Assembly (NCBI GenBank): GCA_016584305.1
Contig: JACEEZ010017913.1
Span: 1-64,000 of the forward strand
Direction of reading: 5' to 3'
DNA: 64,000 nt
Origin: Chionoecetes opilio
Taxonomy: Eukaryota; Arthropoda; Malacostraca; Decapoda; Majidae
Shown here in pieces: positions 24,031 through 38,003 of this stretch; the first letter of the stretch is position 1; each line of letters starts with the position of its first letter. Below the pieces are notes generated by a model, which saw only the letters and a program-made list of their open reading frames with translations, was not told the DNA's origin and ran no database searches. The position numbers and the translations under genes were made by a program.

Positions 24031-25355
24031 ATAACTAGCTAAAATCATTGAAAACACTACTTTTTTTGGGTTCATAGCAATATGATAAGTAAAACTACTT
24101 GTATATATACAATAACGCTACAGTTTACAAAGAAACTATGAAAAAACGCTTGCAATATACCGTTATATCACAAAAATAACCTCTTACTCTTCTATTTAAT
24201 AGCTTTTAAAGTAATGTATGCTACTTATAGGTGCAAATTATGCTAAAAAGAGGATTTTATACTTCAATTTGTAGGAAAACAGCTATATATCACCGATAAA
24301 TAGCTAATATCATTGAAAACACTACATTTTCTGGGTTTATAGCAATATGATAAGTAAAACTCTTTGTATAAAGAAATAACAATATTACAATAACGCAACA
24401 GTTTACAAGAAACTATGAAAAACGCTTGCAATATACCGTTATATTACAATAAATAACCTCTAACTCTTCTATTTATTAGCTTAATGTAATGTAAGCTACT
24501 TATAGGTCAAAATTATTCTAAAAAAAGGATTGTATACTTCAATTTGTAGGAAAACAGCTATATATCACCAATAACTAGCTAATATCATTGAAAAGAACAC
24601 ATTTTGAGGGTATAAAGCATTATCATAAGGTAAATTCCTTCTATTAATGATATAACACTACAATTAAGAAAAAATTATGAAAAACACGTATAATATACAA
24701 TTGTATCACAATATAGAGTCTCAAACTCTTATTATAAGATTACAGTAGTTCAAAGCAGCAATTTCTAACGAAAACAACTATAAATCCACATTTTGAATTT
24801 CTCTATCAAAAAAAGAGCTGAATAATGTCAATTTTCGACATTTTTTAGCCCTTCAAAAATACATTAAAACACTTGAAAAAACGTTGTTTTTAAGAATAAA
24901 ATTGATACATAAATTACATGAAAAATACATATTTTAAGCTCATAATATTGTAAAATATAGTTGTGTAAAAGTGCTGAATAATGTCAAATTTCGACATTTT
25001 TTAGGCTTTCAAAAATACATTAAAACACTTGAAAAAACGTTGTTTTTAAGATTAAAAATGATACCTAAATTTCATGAAAATTTCATATTTTTAGCTCATA
25101 ACATTGTAAAATATAGTTGTGTAAAAGTGCTGAATAATGTAAAATTTCGACATTATTTAGCATTTCAAAAATACATTAAAATTCTTGAAAAAACATTGTT
25201 TTTAAGATTAAAATTGATATCTAAATTTCATGAAAAATACATATTTTTAGCTATTAATTTTGTAAAAAATATAGTTGTAGCAAATATAAAAAGCTATTTA
25301 GCTACAGATATAAAGAAATATACTTCAATTTGTAGAAAATAACCACTCTTCACTG
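24031..25355 (+). repeat. HOR period: 2 A + B with 3 C
   Basis: A starts at 24031 and 24296. The second A contains an odd stretch at about 24364 (CTTTGTATAAAGAAATAACA) in place of TTGTATATATACAA. B is 24571-25355 (785 bp) with C monomers at 24815, 24971 and 25127. Confidence 0.9.
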
Positions 25356-27186
25356 ATAACTAGCTAAAATCATTGAAAACACTACATTTTATGGGTTTAT
25401 AGCAATATGATAAGTAAAACTACTTGTATATATACAATAACGCTACAGTTTACAAGAAACTATGAAAAAGGCTTGCAATATACCGTTATATCACAATAAA
25501 TAACCTGTTACTCTTCTATTTAATAGCTTAATGTAATGTAAGCTACTTATAGGTGCATATTATTCTAAAAAGAGGATTTTGTACTTAAATTTGTAGGAAA
25601 ACAGCTATATATCACTGATAACTAGCTAAAATCATTGAAAACACTACATTTTATGGGTTTATAGCAATATAATAAGTAAAACTACCTGTATATATACAAT
25701 AACGCTAATGTTTAGAAGAAACTATGAAAAACGCTTGCAATATACCGTTATATCACAATAAATAACCTCTTACTCTTCTATTTATTAGCTTAATGTAATG
25801 TAAGCTACTTATAGGTGCAAATTATTCTAAAAAGAGGATTTTACACTTCAATTTGTAGGAAAACAGCTGTATATCACCGATAAATAGCTAAGATCATTGA
25901 AAAGACTACATTTTTTGGGTTTATAGCAATATGATAAGTAAAACTACTTGTATATATACAATAACACTACAGTTTACAAGAAACTATGAAAAACGCTTGC
26001 AATATACCGTTATATCACAATAAATAACCTCTTACTCTTCTATTTAATAGCTTAATGTAATGTAAGCTACTTATAGGTGCAAATTATTCTAAAAAGAGGA
26101 TTTTATACTTCAATTTGTAGGAAAACAGCTATATATCACTGATAACTAGCTAAAATCATTGAAAACACTACATTTTATGGGTTTATAGCAATATAATAAG
26201 TATCACTACTTGTATATATACAATAACGCTACAGTTTACAAGAAACTATGAAAAACGGTTGCAATATACCGTTATATCACAATAAATAACCTCTTACTCT
26301 TCTATTTATTAGCTTAATGTAATGTAAGCTACTTATAAGTGCAAATTATTCTAAAAAAAGGATTGTTTACTTGAATTTGTAGGAAAACAGCTATATATCA
26401 CCGATAACTAGCTAAAATAATTGAAAAGAACACATTTTGTGGGTATAAAGCATTATCATAAGGTAAATTCCTTCTATTAAAGATATAACACTACAATTAA
26501 GAAGAAACTATGAAAAACACGTATAATATACAATTGTATCACAATATAGAGTCTCAAACTCCTATTATAAGCTTACAGTAGTTTAAAATAGCAATTTCTA
26601 ACGAAAACAACTATAATTCCACATTTTGAATTTCTCTATCAAAAAAAGAGCTGAATAATGTCAATTTTCGACATTTTTTAGCCCTGCAAAAATACATTAA
26701 AACACTTGAAAAAACGTTGTTTTTAAGAATAAAATTGATACATAAATTACATGAAAAATACATATTTTAAGCTCATAATATTGTAAGATATAGTTGTGTA
26801 AAAGTGCTGAATAATGTCAAATTTCGAAATTTTTTAGGCTTTCAAAAATACATTAAAACACTTGAAAAAACGTTGTTTTTAAGATTAAAATTGATACCTA
26901 AATTTCATGAAAAATTCATATTTTTAGCTCATAACATTATAAAATATAGTTGTGTAAAAGTGCTGAATAATGTAAAAGTTCGACATTATTTAGCATTTCA
27001 AAAATACATTAAAATTCTTGAAAAAACATTGTTTTTAAGATTAAAATTGATATTTAAATTTCATGAAAAATACATATTTTTAGCTATTAATTTTGTAAAA
27101 TATTGTTGTAGCAAATATAAAAAGCTATTTAGCTACAGATATAAAGAAATATACTTCAATTTGTAGAAAAAAACCACTCTTCACTG
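25356..27186 (+). repeat. Canonical HOR period (1,831 bp): 4 A + B with 3 C
   Basis: This is the cleanest complete example. A starts at 25356, 25618, 25880 and 26142, each 262 bp; B is 26404-27186 (783 bp) with C monomers at 26648, 26804 and 26960. Marks run in order: AAGGCTTGC and CCTGTTACTC in the first A, CTAATGTTTAGAAG in the second, TAAGATC and ACTACATTTTTTGGG in the third, AGTATCACTACTTG and GGATTGTTTAC in the fourth. Confidence 0.93.
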
Positions 27187-28599
27187 ATAACTAGCTAAAA
27201 TCATTGAAAACACTACATTTTATGGGTTTATAGCAATATAATAAGTAAAACTACCTGTATATATACAATAACGCTACAGTTTAGAAGAAACTATGAAAAA
27301 CGCTTGCAATATACCGTTATATCACAATAAATAACCTCTTACTCTTCTATTTATTAGCTTAATGTAATGTAAGCTACTTATAGGTGCATATTATTCTAAA
27401 AAGAGGATTTTGTACTTAAATTTGTAGGAAAACAGCTATATATCACTGATAACTAGCTAAAATCATTGAAAACACTACATTTTATGGGTTTATAGCAATA
27501 TAATAAGTAAAACTTCCTGTATATATACAATAACGCTACAGTTTAGAAGAAACTATGAAAAACGCGTGCAATATACCGTTATATCACAATAAATAACCTC
27601 TGACTCTTCTATTTACTAGCTTAATGTAATGTAAGCTACTTATAGGTGCAAATTATTCTAAAAAGAGGATTTTATACTTCAATTTGTAGGAAAACAGCTA
27701 TATATCACCGATAAATAGCTAATATCATTGAAAACACTACATTTTATGGGTTTATAGCAATATGATAAGTAAAACTCTTTGTATATATACAATAACTCAA
27801 CAGTTTACAAGAAACTATGAAAAACGCTTGCAATATACCGTTATATTACAATAAATAACCTCTTACTCTTCTATTTATTAGCTTAATGTAATGTAAGCTA
27901 CTTATAGGTCAGAATTATTCTAAAAAAAGGATTGTATACTTAAATTTGTAGGAAAACCGCTATATATCACCGATAACTAGCTAAAATCATTGAAAAGAAC
28001 ACATTTTGAGGGTATAAAGCATTATCATAAGGTAAATTCCTTCTATTAATGATATAACACTACAATTAAGAAGTAATTATGAAAAACACGTATAATATAC
28101 AATTGTATCACAATATAGAGTCTCAAACTCCTATTATAAGATTACAGTAGTTCAAAATAGCAATTTCTAACGAAAACAACTATAAATCCACATTTTGAAT
28201 TTCTCTATCATAAAAAGGGCTGAATAATGTCAATTTTCGACATTTTTTAGCCCTTCAACAATACATAAAACACTTGAAAAAACGTTGTTTTTAAGAATAA
28301 AATTGATACATAAATTTCATGAAAAATACATATTTTAAGCTCATAATATTGTAAAACATAGTTGTGTAAAAGTGCTGAATCATGTCAAATTTTGACATTA
28401 TTTAGCATTTCAAAAATACATTAAAATACTTGAAAAAACATTGTTTATAAGATTAAAATTGATATCTAAATTTCATGAAAAATACATATTTTTAGCTATT
28501 AATTTTGTAAAAAATATAGTTGTAGCAAATATAAAAATCTATTTAGCTACAGATATAAAGAAATATACTTCAATTTGTAGAAAAAACAACTCTTCACTG
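27187..28599 (+). repeat. HOR period: 3 A + B with 2 C
   Basis: A starts at 27187, 27449 and 27711. B is 27973-28599 (627 bp) with C monomers at 28217 and 28372. The second begins TCATGTCAAATTTTGACATT and then has the C3 end, so it is a C2/C3 hybrid; its inner dyad AATGTCAAATTTTGACAT pairs almost perfectly. Confidence 0.9.
28217..28253 (+). other. C1 inverted repeat, common GGGCT form
   Basis: Left arm GGGCTGAATAATGTC, loop AATTTTC, right arm GACATTTTTTAGCCC. Of 15 positions, 13 are Watson-Crick, one is G-T and one is T-T. This is the typical GGGCT-class hairpin in a module that has only two C monomers. Confidence 0.82.
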
Positions 28600-29881
28600 A
28601 TAACTAGCTAAAATCATTGAAAACACTACATTTTATGGGTTTATAGCAATATGATAAGTAAAACTACTTGTATATATACAATAACGCTACAGTTTACAAG
28701 AAACTATGAAAAACGCTTGCAATATACCGTTATATCACAATAAATAACCTCTGACTCTTTTATTTAATAGCTTAATGTAATGTAAGCTACTTATAGGTGC
28801 AAATTATTCAAAAAAGAGGATTTTTTACTTCAATATGTAAGAAAACAGCTATATATCACTGATAACTAGCTAAAATCATTGAAAACACTACATTTTATGG
28901 GTTTATAGCAATATAATAAGTATCATACGTATATAACAATAACGCTACAGTTTACAAGAACTATGAAAACGATTGCATATACCGTATATCACAATAATAC
29001 CCTCTTACTCTTCTATTTATTAGCTTATGTAGATGTAGCTACTAAGTGCCATTATTCCTAAAAAAGAATTGTTTACTTCAATTTGTAGGAAAACAGCTTA
29101 TATATCAACCGATAACTGCTAAAATCATTGAAAAGAACACATTTTGGGTATAACGCATTATCTTAAGGTATTCCTTCTATTAATGAATACAATACAATAG
29201 AAGAAACGATTAAGAAAAATCACGTATATATCAATTTGTATCACATATAGATTCTCAAACTCCTATTATAAGCTTACGGTAGTTTTAAATAGCAATTTCA
29301 TCACGAAACACTATAATTCCACATTTTTTGAATTTCTCTATCAAAGAAAGAGCTGATAATGTCAATTTCGACATTTTTTAGCCCTTCAAAAATACATAAA
29401 CACTTGAAAAAACGTTGTTTTTTAAGAATAAAATTGATACATAATTACATGAAAAATACATATTTAGCTCATAATATTGTAAAATATAGTTTGTGTCAAA
29501 GTGCTGAATATGTCAAATTTCCGACATTTTTTAGGCTTTAAAATACATTAAAACACTTGAAAAACGTTGTTTTTTAAGATTAAAATTGATCCTAAATTTC
29601 ATGAAAAATTCATATTTTTATAGCTCATAACTTGTAAATATAGTTTTGTAAAAGGCTGATAATGTAACATTTTCGACATATTTAGCATATTATCAAAAAT
29701 ACATTAAATTCTTGAAAAAAACCATTGGTTTTTAAGATTAAAATGATATCTAAATATCATGAAAATAAATATTTTTAGCTTTTAATTTTGTAAAAAATAT
29801 AGTTGTAGCAATATAAAAAGGCTATTTAGCTACAGATATAAAAGACGTGATACTCAAGTTGTAGAAATTACCCTCTCACTG
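28600..29881 (+). repeat. HOR period with random indels: 2 A + B with 3 C
   Basis: A starts at 28600 and 28862; from about 28920 small insertions and deletions are frequent. B is 29112-29881 with C monomers near 29350, 29501 and 29653. Private marks TCAAAGAAAGAGCTG and CTTACGGTAG also occur in the B module at 39072. Confidence 0.83.
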
Positions 29882-31305
29882 ATAACTAGCTAAAATCATT
29901 GAAACGCTACATTTATGGGTTTATAGCAATATGATAAGTAAACTACTTGTATAGATACAATAACGCTACAGTTTACAAGAACTATGAAAGGCTTGCATAT
30001 ACCGTTATATCACAATAAATTAACTGTTACTCTTCTATTAATGCTTAATGTAATGTAAGCTACTTATGAGGTCATATTATTCTAAAAAGAGGCTTTGTAC
30101 TTTTAAATTTGTAGGAAAACAGCTATATATCACTGCTACTAGCTAAAATCCTTGAAACACACATTTTAATGGGTTTTTATAGCAATAAATAAGTAAACTA
30201 CCTGTATTATACAATAACGCTAATGTTTAGAAGAAACTATGAAAACGCTGCAATACAGTTTATATCAAACTAAATAACCTCTTACTCTTCTATTTATGAG
30301 CTTAATTAATGTAGCTACTTATAGGTGCAACATTATTCCTAAAAAGAGGCTTTTACACTTCAATTTGTAGGAAAACGAGTGTATATCACCGATAAATAGC
30401 TAACATCATGAAAGACTACATTTTTTTGGGTTTATAGCAATATGCATAAGTAAAACTACTTGTATATTAAAAAAAACTAAATTTTTTAAAAAAATTTTTA
30501 AAAAACCCTTGAATTATTTATTAAAAAAAATTTTTATCTTCTATTTTTAGTTAGTAATTTTTATTTAATTAAATTTTCAAAAAAAAAAAAAATTTTTTAA
30601 AAAAAAACCAATAATTAAAATTTAAACATAAATTTTTTTTAGGGGTAGAAATAAAAAAAATTTAAAAAAAACCCCAATTTCAAAAACAAAAACCCCTTTT
30701 TCCGTTAATCACAATAAAAAACCTTTACTCTTCTTTTTAAATAGCTTAATGTAATTAACTATTTATAGGTGAAAAAAATTTAAAGGGGTTTTTTTTTTTG
30801 GGGAAAACAGCTATATATCCCGAAAATACTAAATTTTAAAAACATTTTTTTTGGGGGTATAAATTTTTAAAAAAAATTCCTTTATTAAATAACAAATTTA
30901 AAAAAACTTGAAAACCGAAATTACTTTACAATAAACTCAACTCCTATTTACTTATATTTTTAATTTTTCTTTTTTCTAAAAAAATTAAAATTCCCCTTTT
31001 TTTTCTTATCAAAAGATAAAAAGTTTTTTTTACTTTTTTTTATTAAAAATACATTAAAAATTAAAAATTTGTTTTTAAAAAAAATTTCCCAAATTTCAAA
31101 AAAAAATTTTTTAAAATTTAAAAATAATTGTTAAATGTTTAAAAATGTAAAATTTTTTTTAAATTTCAAAAAAAATTTAAATTTTGAAAAACTTTTTTAA
31201 AAAAAAAAGATATCTAAATTTTTGAAAAAACAATTTTTGTTTTTTTTTTTAAAAATAATTTTAAATAAAAAAACTACAATTAAAAAAATTAAAGTAAAAA
31301 TAAAT
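29882..31305 (+). repeat. HOR period passing into severe degradation: about 4 A + B
   Basis: A starts at 29882, 30136 and 30392 are readable and repeat the marks of 25356-26141 (GCTTGC with CTGTTACTC, CTAATGTTTAGAAG, GAAAGACTACATTTTTTTGG). At about 30465 the sequence collapses to A/T runs. A further A near 30612 is shown by AATCACAATAAAAAACC and TACTCTTC; B begins near 30823. C count is probably two, ending near 31305. Confidence 0.6.
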
Positions 31306-34300
31306 TTTCACATAAAGTTTTTCAAAACCCCAAATAAATTTTTTTTTTAAAATAAAATTTTTGAAAACAATAACCACATTTAAAAAAACTAAAAAAAGTT
31401 TGAAATTTTCCTTTTTTCCCCAAAATAATTTTTTTTTATTTTTTAGTTAAAAATGAAACTTTATATAATTTTTAAAAAAAATTTTTTAAATTAATTTGTG
31501 GAAAAAGTTTAAATATGAAATTTTCAAAATTTTTTAAAAATTTTTATTTTTAAAATTTAAAAAAGTAAAATTTATTAAATTAAAAAAAATTTTAAAAAAA
31601 TTTTAAAAATTGGTCTTTTTAAAAATAAAATTTTATTTTAAAATTTTTAAATGTAAAAAAACTCTTAATGAAATTTTACTAAAAAAATTTTTTACTTAAA
31701 TTTTTTGGGAAAAAAAAAATTTTAAAACCCTTAAAAAAAATTTAAAAAATTTTTTTTGGGATAAAAAAAAAGGGAAAACCCCCTTTTTTAAATAATATAA
31801 CCTAAAATTAAAAAAAATAAATTAAACCTTTATCATTTTAAAAAAAATTTTTTTTTAAAAAATTTAAATTTTAAAAAAAAAAATAACCCATTTTAAGTTT
31901 TAAAAAAAAAAAAAATTTTTTAATTTTTTTTGAAAAAAAATTAAAAAAAAAAAAAACCTTTTTTTTAAAAAAAAATTATCCCTAAATTTATGAAAAATTA
32001 TATTTTTGGGCCATTTTTTAAAAAATTTTTAAATCAATTTTAAAAACGCATTAAAATTTTCAAAAATAAAAAAATTTCTTGAAAAAACATTTTTTTTTAA
32101 AATTTATATTAAATTTCATAAAATAATATTTTTATTTAAATTTTGAAAAAAGTTTAAAATTTTAAAATTTGCTAAAAATTTAAAAAAATTTTTTCTTTTG
32201 TAAAATCCCCATTACAAAAAACCAAAATTTTTAAAATTACATTTTTTTTTTTTAAATATGTAAAAAAAAATTTGTATATAAAAACCCAATTTAAAAAAGG
32301 TTTTTAAAATTTTCCCTTTTTATAAAAATAAAAATTTTTACTCTTTTTTTTAAATAGTTAAAGAAATTAACTTTAATGTAATTTAAAAAAATTTTTAAAT
32401 TTTTTAAAAATTTTTTAATTAAAGAAAATCATTAAAAAAAATTTTTTTTTATTTTTAGCAAATATAAAAAATAATTAATAAAAAAAACCTAAATTTGAAA
32501 AAATAAAACCTTAAAATTTATTAAATAAAAAATTTTACCTTTTATTTTTATTAATGTAAGAAAACCTTATACAAAAATTTAAAAAATTTTTTTAAAAAAG
32601 TTGAAAAACTAATCCCCAAAAATAGCTTATTAAAACTAATTTTATTTATGCAATATAAAAAAATTTTTATATAAAAACGCTAATTTACGAAATTAAAAAA
32701 ACCTTGAAATCCCTTTTTTTTTTAAAAATAAAAATTTACTTTTTTAAATTTAAATTAAGTTTAACATTAAGGGGAAATTTTAAAAAAAAATTTTTACCTT
32801 TTAAAACACAAATTTCCCCTCTATTTAAATTTAAAAATTTTAAATTTTTTTGTTTTATCAAAAAATAAACTTTTTTTAAAACCCCTTTAAAAAAAAAAAG
32901 AAAAAACCCTTATGTTTTACAATAATATTTACTCTTTATTTAAAGCAAAAAGCTACTTAGGGAAATTGAAAAATTTTTTTAAACTTAATTTTAAAAAACT
33001 TATCCCATTTAAAAAATTTTAAAAAAAACCCTTTTTTGGGTTTAAAAGAAAAAAAATATTTTATTTAAAAACCAAATTTTAAAAATAAAAAAATTTGAAT
33101 ATCCCTTTTTTAAAAAAAAAAAACTATTTTTTAAAAAGTAATTTAAAATTAAGGGTTTTATCAAAAGGGGTTTAAAAATATTTTAATTTTAAAAATTATT
33201 TTTTAATTAATAGCAAATTTAAAAAAATTTTGGGTTTTTATAAAATTTTTAAAAGAAAATACTTATTAAAATAAAAAAATTAAAAAACCCAAAAAAAATT
33301 TTTTAATAAAAATTTTTATTTAATTTTTACAGAATTTTTTAAAGCTCTTTTGGGTAAATTTTTCAAAAAAAAATTTTATCTTTTTTTTGGGGGGAAACAA
33401 AATTATAGAAATAGCTAAAAAAAAATTTATTTTTTAAAAAAAATAAATCTTTTAATAATAAAAAATTTAAAAACTATAAAATTTTAAATATATTTTAATT
33501 ACTAAAAAACCCTTTACCTCCATTTAAGAATTATGAAACCTTAAAAAAATTATTAAAAAAAAATTTTTTTTTTTAATTTTGTGAAAAATAATTCCCGAAA
33601 TATTAAAAAATTAAAAACCATTTTGAGGGAAAGCTTTATAAAAGGAAAATTTCCTTTAATAAAAACCCCCAAAAAAATTTTATGAAAAAAAAAATTTGTT
33701 ACAATAAGCAACCCCCTTTTTTAAAAATTAAATTTAAATACCTTTTTTAAAAAAAACAAAAAAATCCCTTTTTAAATTTTTATAAAAAAAGGTTTAAAAT
33801 TTTAAAAATTTTTTTTTTTTAAAAAACATTAAAACCAAAAACGTTGTTTTTTAAAAAAAATTTTTTTAAAAAAAAAATTTTTTATTTTATTTAAAAAAAA
33901 GGGAAAATTAAACATTAAATTTTACTTTATTTAACTTTAAAAATAAAAAAAAAAAATTTTTTAAGAAAAATTAACCCCAATTTTAAAATCATTTTTAAAG
34001 TTTTAATTTGTAAAATTGTTTTTGAAAAAAAATATTTAAATTAAAAAAATTTTTTTTTAGAAAAAAAATTTCATAAATAAAAAATCATTAAAACTTAATT
34101 TTTGGGGTTTAAAAGCATATTTTTGTAAAATTTTGATATTCAAATACATTTACAAAATATAAAAACCTTGAAAAATTTTTAATAAAAAAAAATTTTTTTT
34201 TTTAAATATTAATTTTGTAATATTTTATTCAAATTATTCAAAAAAGGTTTTTATCTTCAATTTGAGGAAAACCATTTCCTGATACTAAAATTTGAAAACA

Positions 34301-34702
34301 TTTTTTGGGTTTTATAGCATTAATAAGTAAAACTACTGTATAAACAAACCTACAGTTTAAAAACTATGAAAAACGCTGCAAAAAACCCTTTATATCACAA
34401 TAATACCTCTACTCTTCTATTTTTACTTAATTAATGAAACTACTTATGGGGTTTTTAAAAAAATTTTTTAAAAATTTTTTAAAAAAAAAAACAAAAAAAA
34501 TTTAAAATTTAAACATAAAATTTTTTTATGTTAAAATAAAATTTTAAATTTTAAAAAGCCTTTTAAAAAATTAAAAATTTTAAAAAACCAATTTTTAAAT
34601 AAAAATTCCTCTTTTTTTTTTTTTAATGAAAGCTACTTAAAATTCAAATTATTCTAAAAAGGATTTATCCTTAAATTTGTAGGAAACAGCTATATATCAC
34701 CA
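31306..34702 (+). repeat. Severely degraded satellite, traces of A and B only
   Basis: Mostly A and T runs. Fragments that still match include a B-like start near 31730 (GGGATAAAAAAAAAGGG, then ATAATATAACC), C-like TTCTTGAAAAAACATTTTTT near 32077, A-like CTCTTTTTTTTAAATAG near 32341, a B-like CATTTTGAGGGAAAGCTTTA near 33624, and a fairly readable A at about 34280-34450 with AATAAGTAAAACTACTG and ACTATGAAAAACGC. I cannot count monomers reliably. Confidence 0.5.
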
Positions 34703-36431
34703 AAAAAATGCTAAAATTGAAAAACACATTTTGGGGTTAAAGCATTTATATAAAACCCCTTTTTTTTAATAAAACATACAAAAAAAAAATTTTAAAAAAC
34801 CCTAAAAAAAAAAATTTTTACCTTTTTCAAAATTATTAAAAGATTACATATTTCAAAATAAATTCTAAAAAAAATAAAAACCCAATTTTGAAACCTTTAA
34901 AAAGGGCTAAAAATTAACGACATTTTTTTATTTTCAAAAATAAAAAAAAATTAAAAACTTTTTTAAGAAAAATTGAACAAAAATTTAAAAAATAAAATTT
35001 TAAAATTTTAAAAATATTTTTTAAATGAATTTAAAAATTTTAAATTTTTTTTTTTAAAATTTTAAAAATTTAAAAAAATTTTTTTTAATTTACAAATTTT
35101 TTAAAAAAATTTTTTACTGTTTTTTAAAAATTTAAATTGTAAAAATTTAAAAACTTTTTTAAAATATAAAGAAAAAAACTTATTTGAAAAAAACAACTCT
35201 TACGGGGGGAATCAAAAATTTAAAAACAAAACATTTTTTTTTAAAAATATTTTTAAAAAACTTTTTAAAATCTTTAAAAAATTTACAAAAACCTAAAAAC
35301 GTTAAATACCTTTTAAAAAAAACCTCTTACTTTCTATTTAAACTTAAAATTAAATTTGGGTAAAATTTTTTAAAAAAAATTTTAATTTTTTAGGAAACAG
35401 TTAAACTATAAAGCTAAAATTTTTTAAAACAATAATTTTATTTTAAAATTTTATGGGTTAAAAAAACTATTATTTCAAACCAAAATTTTTAAAAATTGAA
35501 AACGCTAATATACTTTATACAAAAAAAAAACCCTACTTTTTTTTATTCAATTTTTAAAACTTTTTTGGTAAATTTTTCATAAGAATTTTAAAAAAATTTT
35601 GAAAAACGCAAAATATCCCATAATACAATTATTAAAACCTACTTTTTTTTTAAGCAAAAATTAAAAAAACCTTTTGTTTAAAAAAAAACTAAAGTTTAAA
35701 AAAAATTTGGAAAAAACGCTTAATATCCCGAAAATTTAAAAAAAAAAACCCCTTTGGCTCTTCTTTTTATTAGCTTAATGTAATTTAAGCTATTATGGGG
35801 AAAAATTATTCTAAAAAAAGGATTTATACTCAATTTGGGGAAAAAAACAGCATATATCACCGAAAAATAGCTAAAAATCTTGAAAAAACACATTTTAGGG
35901 TTAAAAAGCATTTTTAAAAAGGGGTAAACCTTTATTATAAAAAAACCAAAAATTAAAAAAATTATGAAAAACGTTAATATCCCTTGTATACAATATAATC
36001 TCTCTATTTAAGTTAAGTAGTAAAATAGCAATTTCTAAAAAAATAAAAACCAATTTTGAATTTTCTATATCAAAAAAAAAGGGGCTAAAAGAAATTTTTC
36101 GAAATTTTTTTTATTTCAAAATACTTTAAAAAATTAAAAAACTTTTTTAAAATAAAAATTATAAAAATTTTCTGAAAAATACAATTTTTAAGCCAAAAAT
36201 ATTAAAAAACTTTTTAAAAGGCTGAATATGTCAATTTTGACATTTTTTCTTTTTCAAAATACATTAAAAACTTGAAAAAACTTGTTTTAAAATTAAAATT
36301 GATAATAAATTTCATGAAAAATACTTTTTTTGCTATTATTTTTTTAAAAAATATTGTAAAAATAAAAAAAAAAAACTATTTACTACAGTAAAAGAATAAC
36401 TTCAATTGTAGAAAAAAAAAACTCTTCACTG
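34703..36431 (+). repeat. Degraded B, A monomers and second B
   Basis: A B module starts near 34703 (AAAAACACATTTTGGGGTT) with a C-like AGGGCTAAAAATTAACGACA near 34907, ending near 35206. Two or three A monomers follow (TACAAAAACCTAAAAACG, CCTCTTACTTTC). A second B starts near 35865 with C monomers near 36084 and 36217 and the tail ACTCTTCACTG ending at 36431. Confidence 0.58.
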
Positions 36432-38003
36432 ATAACTACCCAAAAACATTGAAAACCCACATTTTTTTTGGGTTTATAGCAATAGATAAGTAAAAATACT
36501 TGTATAATACAATAACGCTACAGTTTTCAAAAACTTGAAAAAAGCTTCAATATACCGTTATATCACAATAAAACCGCTTACTCTTCTATTTAATAGCTTT
36601 AAAGTAAATTTAAACTACTTTTAGGGGCAAATTAAATTCTAAAAAGAGGATTTTATACTTCAATTTGTAGGAAAAAAGCTATATATCACTGATAACTAGC
36701 TAAAATCATTGAAAACACTACATTTTATGGGTTTATAGCAATATAATAAGTAAAACTACCTGTATATATACAATAAAGCTACAGTTTAGAAGAAAAATGA
36801 AAAACGCTAGCAAATACTGTTATATCACAATAAATAACCTCTTACCTTCTATTTATTAGCTTAATGTAATGTAAGCTACTTATAGGTGCAAATTATTCTA
36901 AAAAGAGGATTTTACACTTCAATTTGTAGGAAAACAGCTGTATATCCCCGATAAATAGCTAAGATCATTAAAACCACTACATTTTATGGTTTATAGCAAT
37001 AGAAAAGTAAAACTACTTGATATATACAAAAACGCTACATTTTTACAAGAAACTTGAAAAACGCTTGCAAAAATACCGTTATATCACAATAAATAACTCT
37101 GACTCTTCTATTTAATAGTTTAATGTAATATAAGCTACTTATAGGTGCAAAATATTCAAAATGAAGGATTGTATACTTCAATTTGTAGGAAAACAGCTAT
37201 ATATCCCCGAAACTAGCTAAAATCTTGAAAAGAAAAACATTTTGAGGGTATAAAAGCATTTCATAAGGTAAATTCCCTTCTATTAATGATATAACACTAC
37301 AATTAAGAAGAAACTATGAAAAACACGTATAATTTACAATTGTATCACAATATAGAGTCTCAAACTCCTATTATAAGCTTACAGTAGTTTCAAATAGCAA
37401 TTTCTAACGAAAACAACTATAATTCCACATTTTGAATTTCTCTATCAAAAAAGAGCTGAATAATGTCAATTTTCGACATTTTTTAGCCCTTCAAAATAGA
37501 TTAAAACCCTTGAAAAAAAAGTTTGTTTTTAGGAATAAAATTGATACATAAATTACATGAAAAATACATTTTTTTAAGCTCATAATATTGTAAGATATAG
37601 TTGTGTAAAAGTGCTGAATAAATGTCATATTTGACATTCTTTTAGGCTTTCAAAATACATTAAAACACTTGAAAAAAACGTTGTTTTCAAAGATTAAAAT
37701 TGATACCTAAATTGCATGAAAAATTCATTTTTAGCTCATAACATTGTAAAATATAGAGTTGTGTAAAACGTGCCTGGAAAATGTAAAATTTCGAAATTAT
37801 TTTAGCATTTCAAAAATACATTAAAATTCTGAAAAAACATTGTTTTTTAAGATTAAAAATTTATATCTAAATTTCATGAAAAAATACATATTTTAGCTAT
37901 TAATTTGTAAAAATATAGTTGTCAGAGAAAATATAAAAAGCTATTTAGCTACAGATATAAAGAATATACTTCAATTTGTAGACAAAAAAACACTCTTCAC
38001 TGT
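36432..38003 (+). repeat. HOR period: 3 A + B with 3 C
   Basis: A starts at 36432, 36692 and 36951 with the first, CTACCTG and TAAGATC marks. B is 37210-38003; C monomers near 37455, 37611 and 37770. Indels become frequent after about 37450. Confidence 0.8.
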
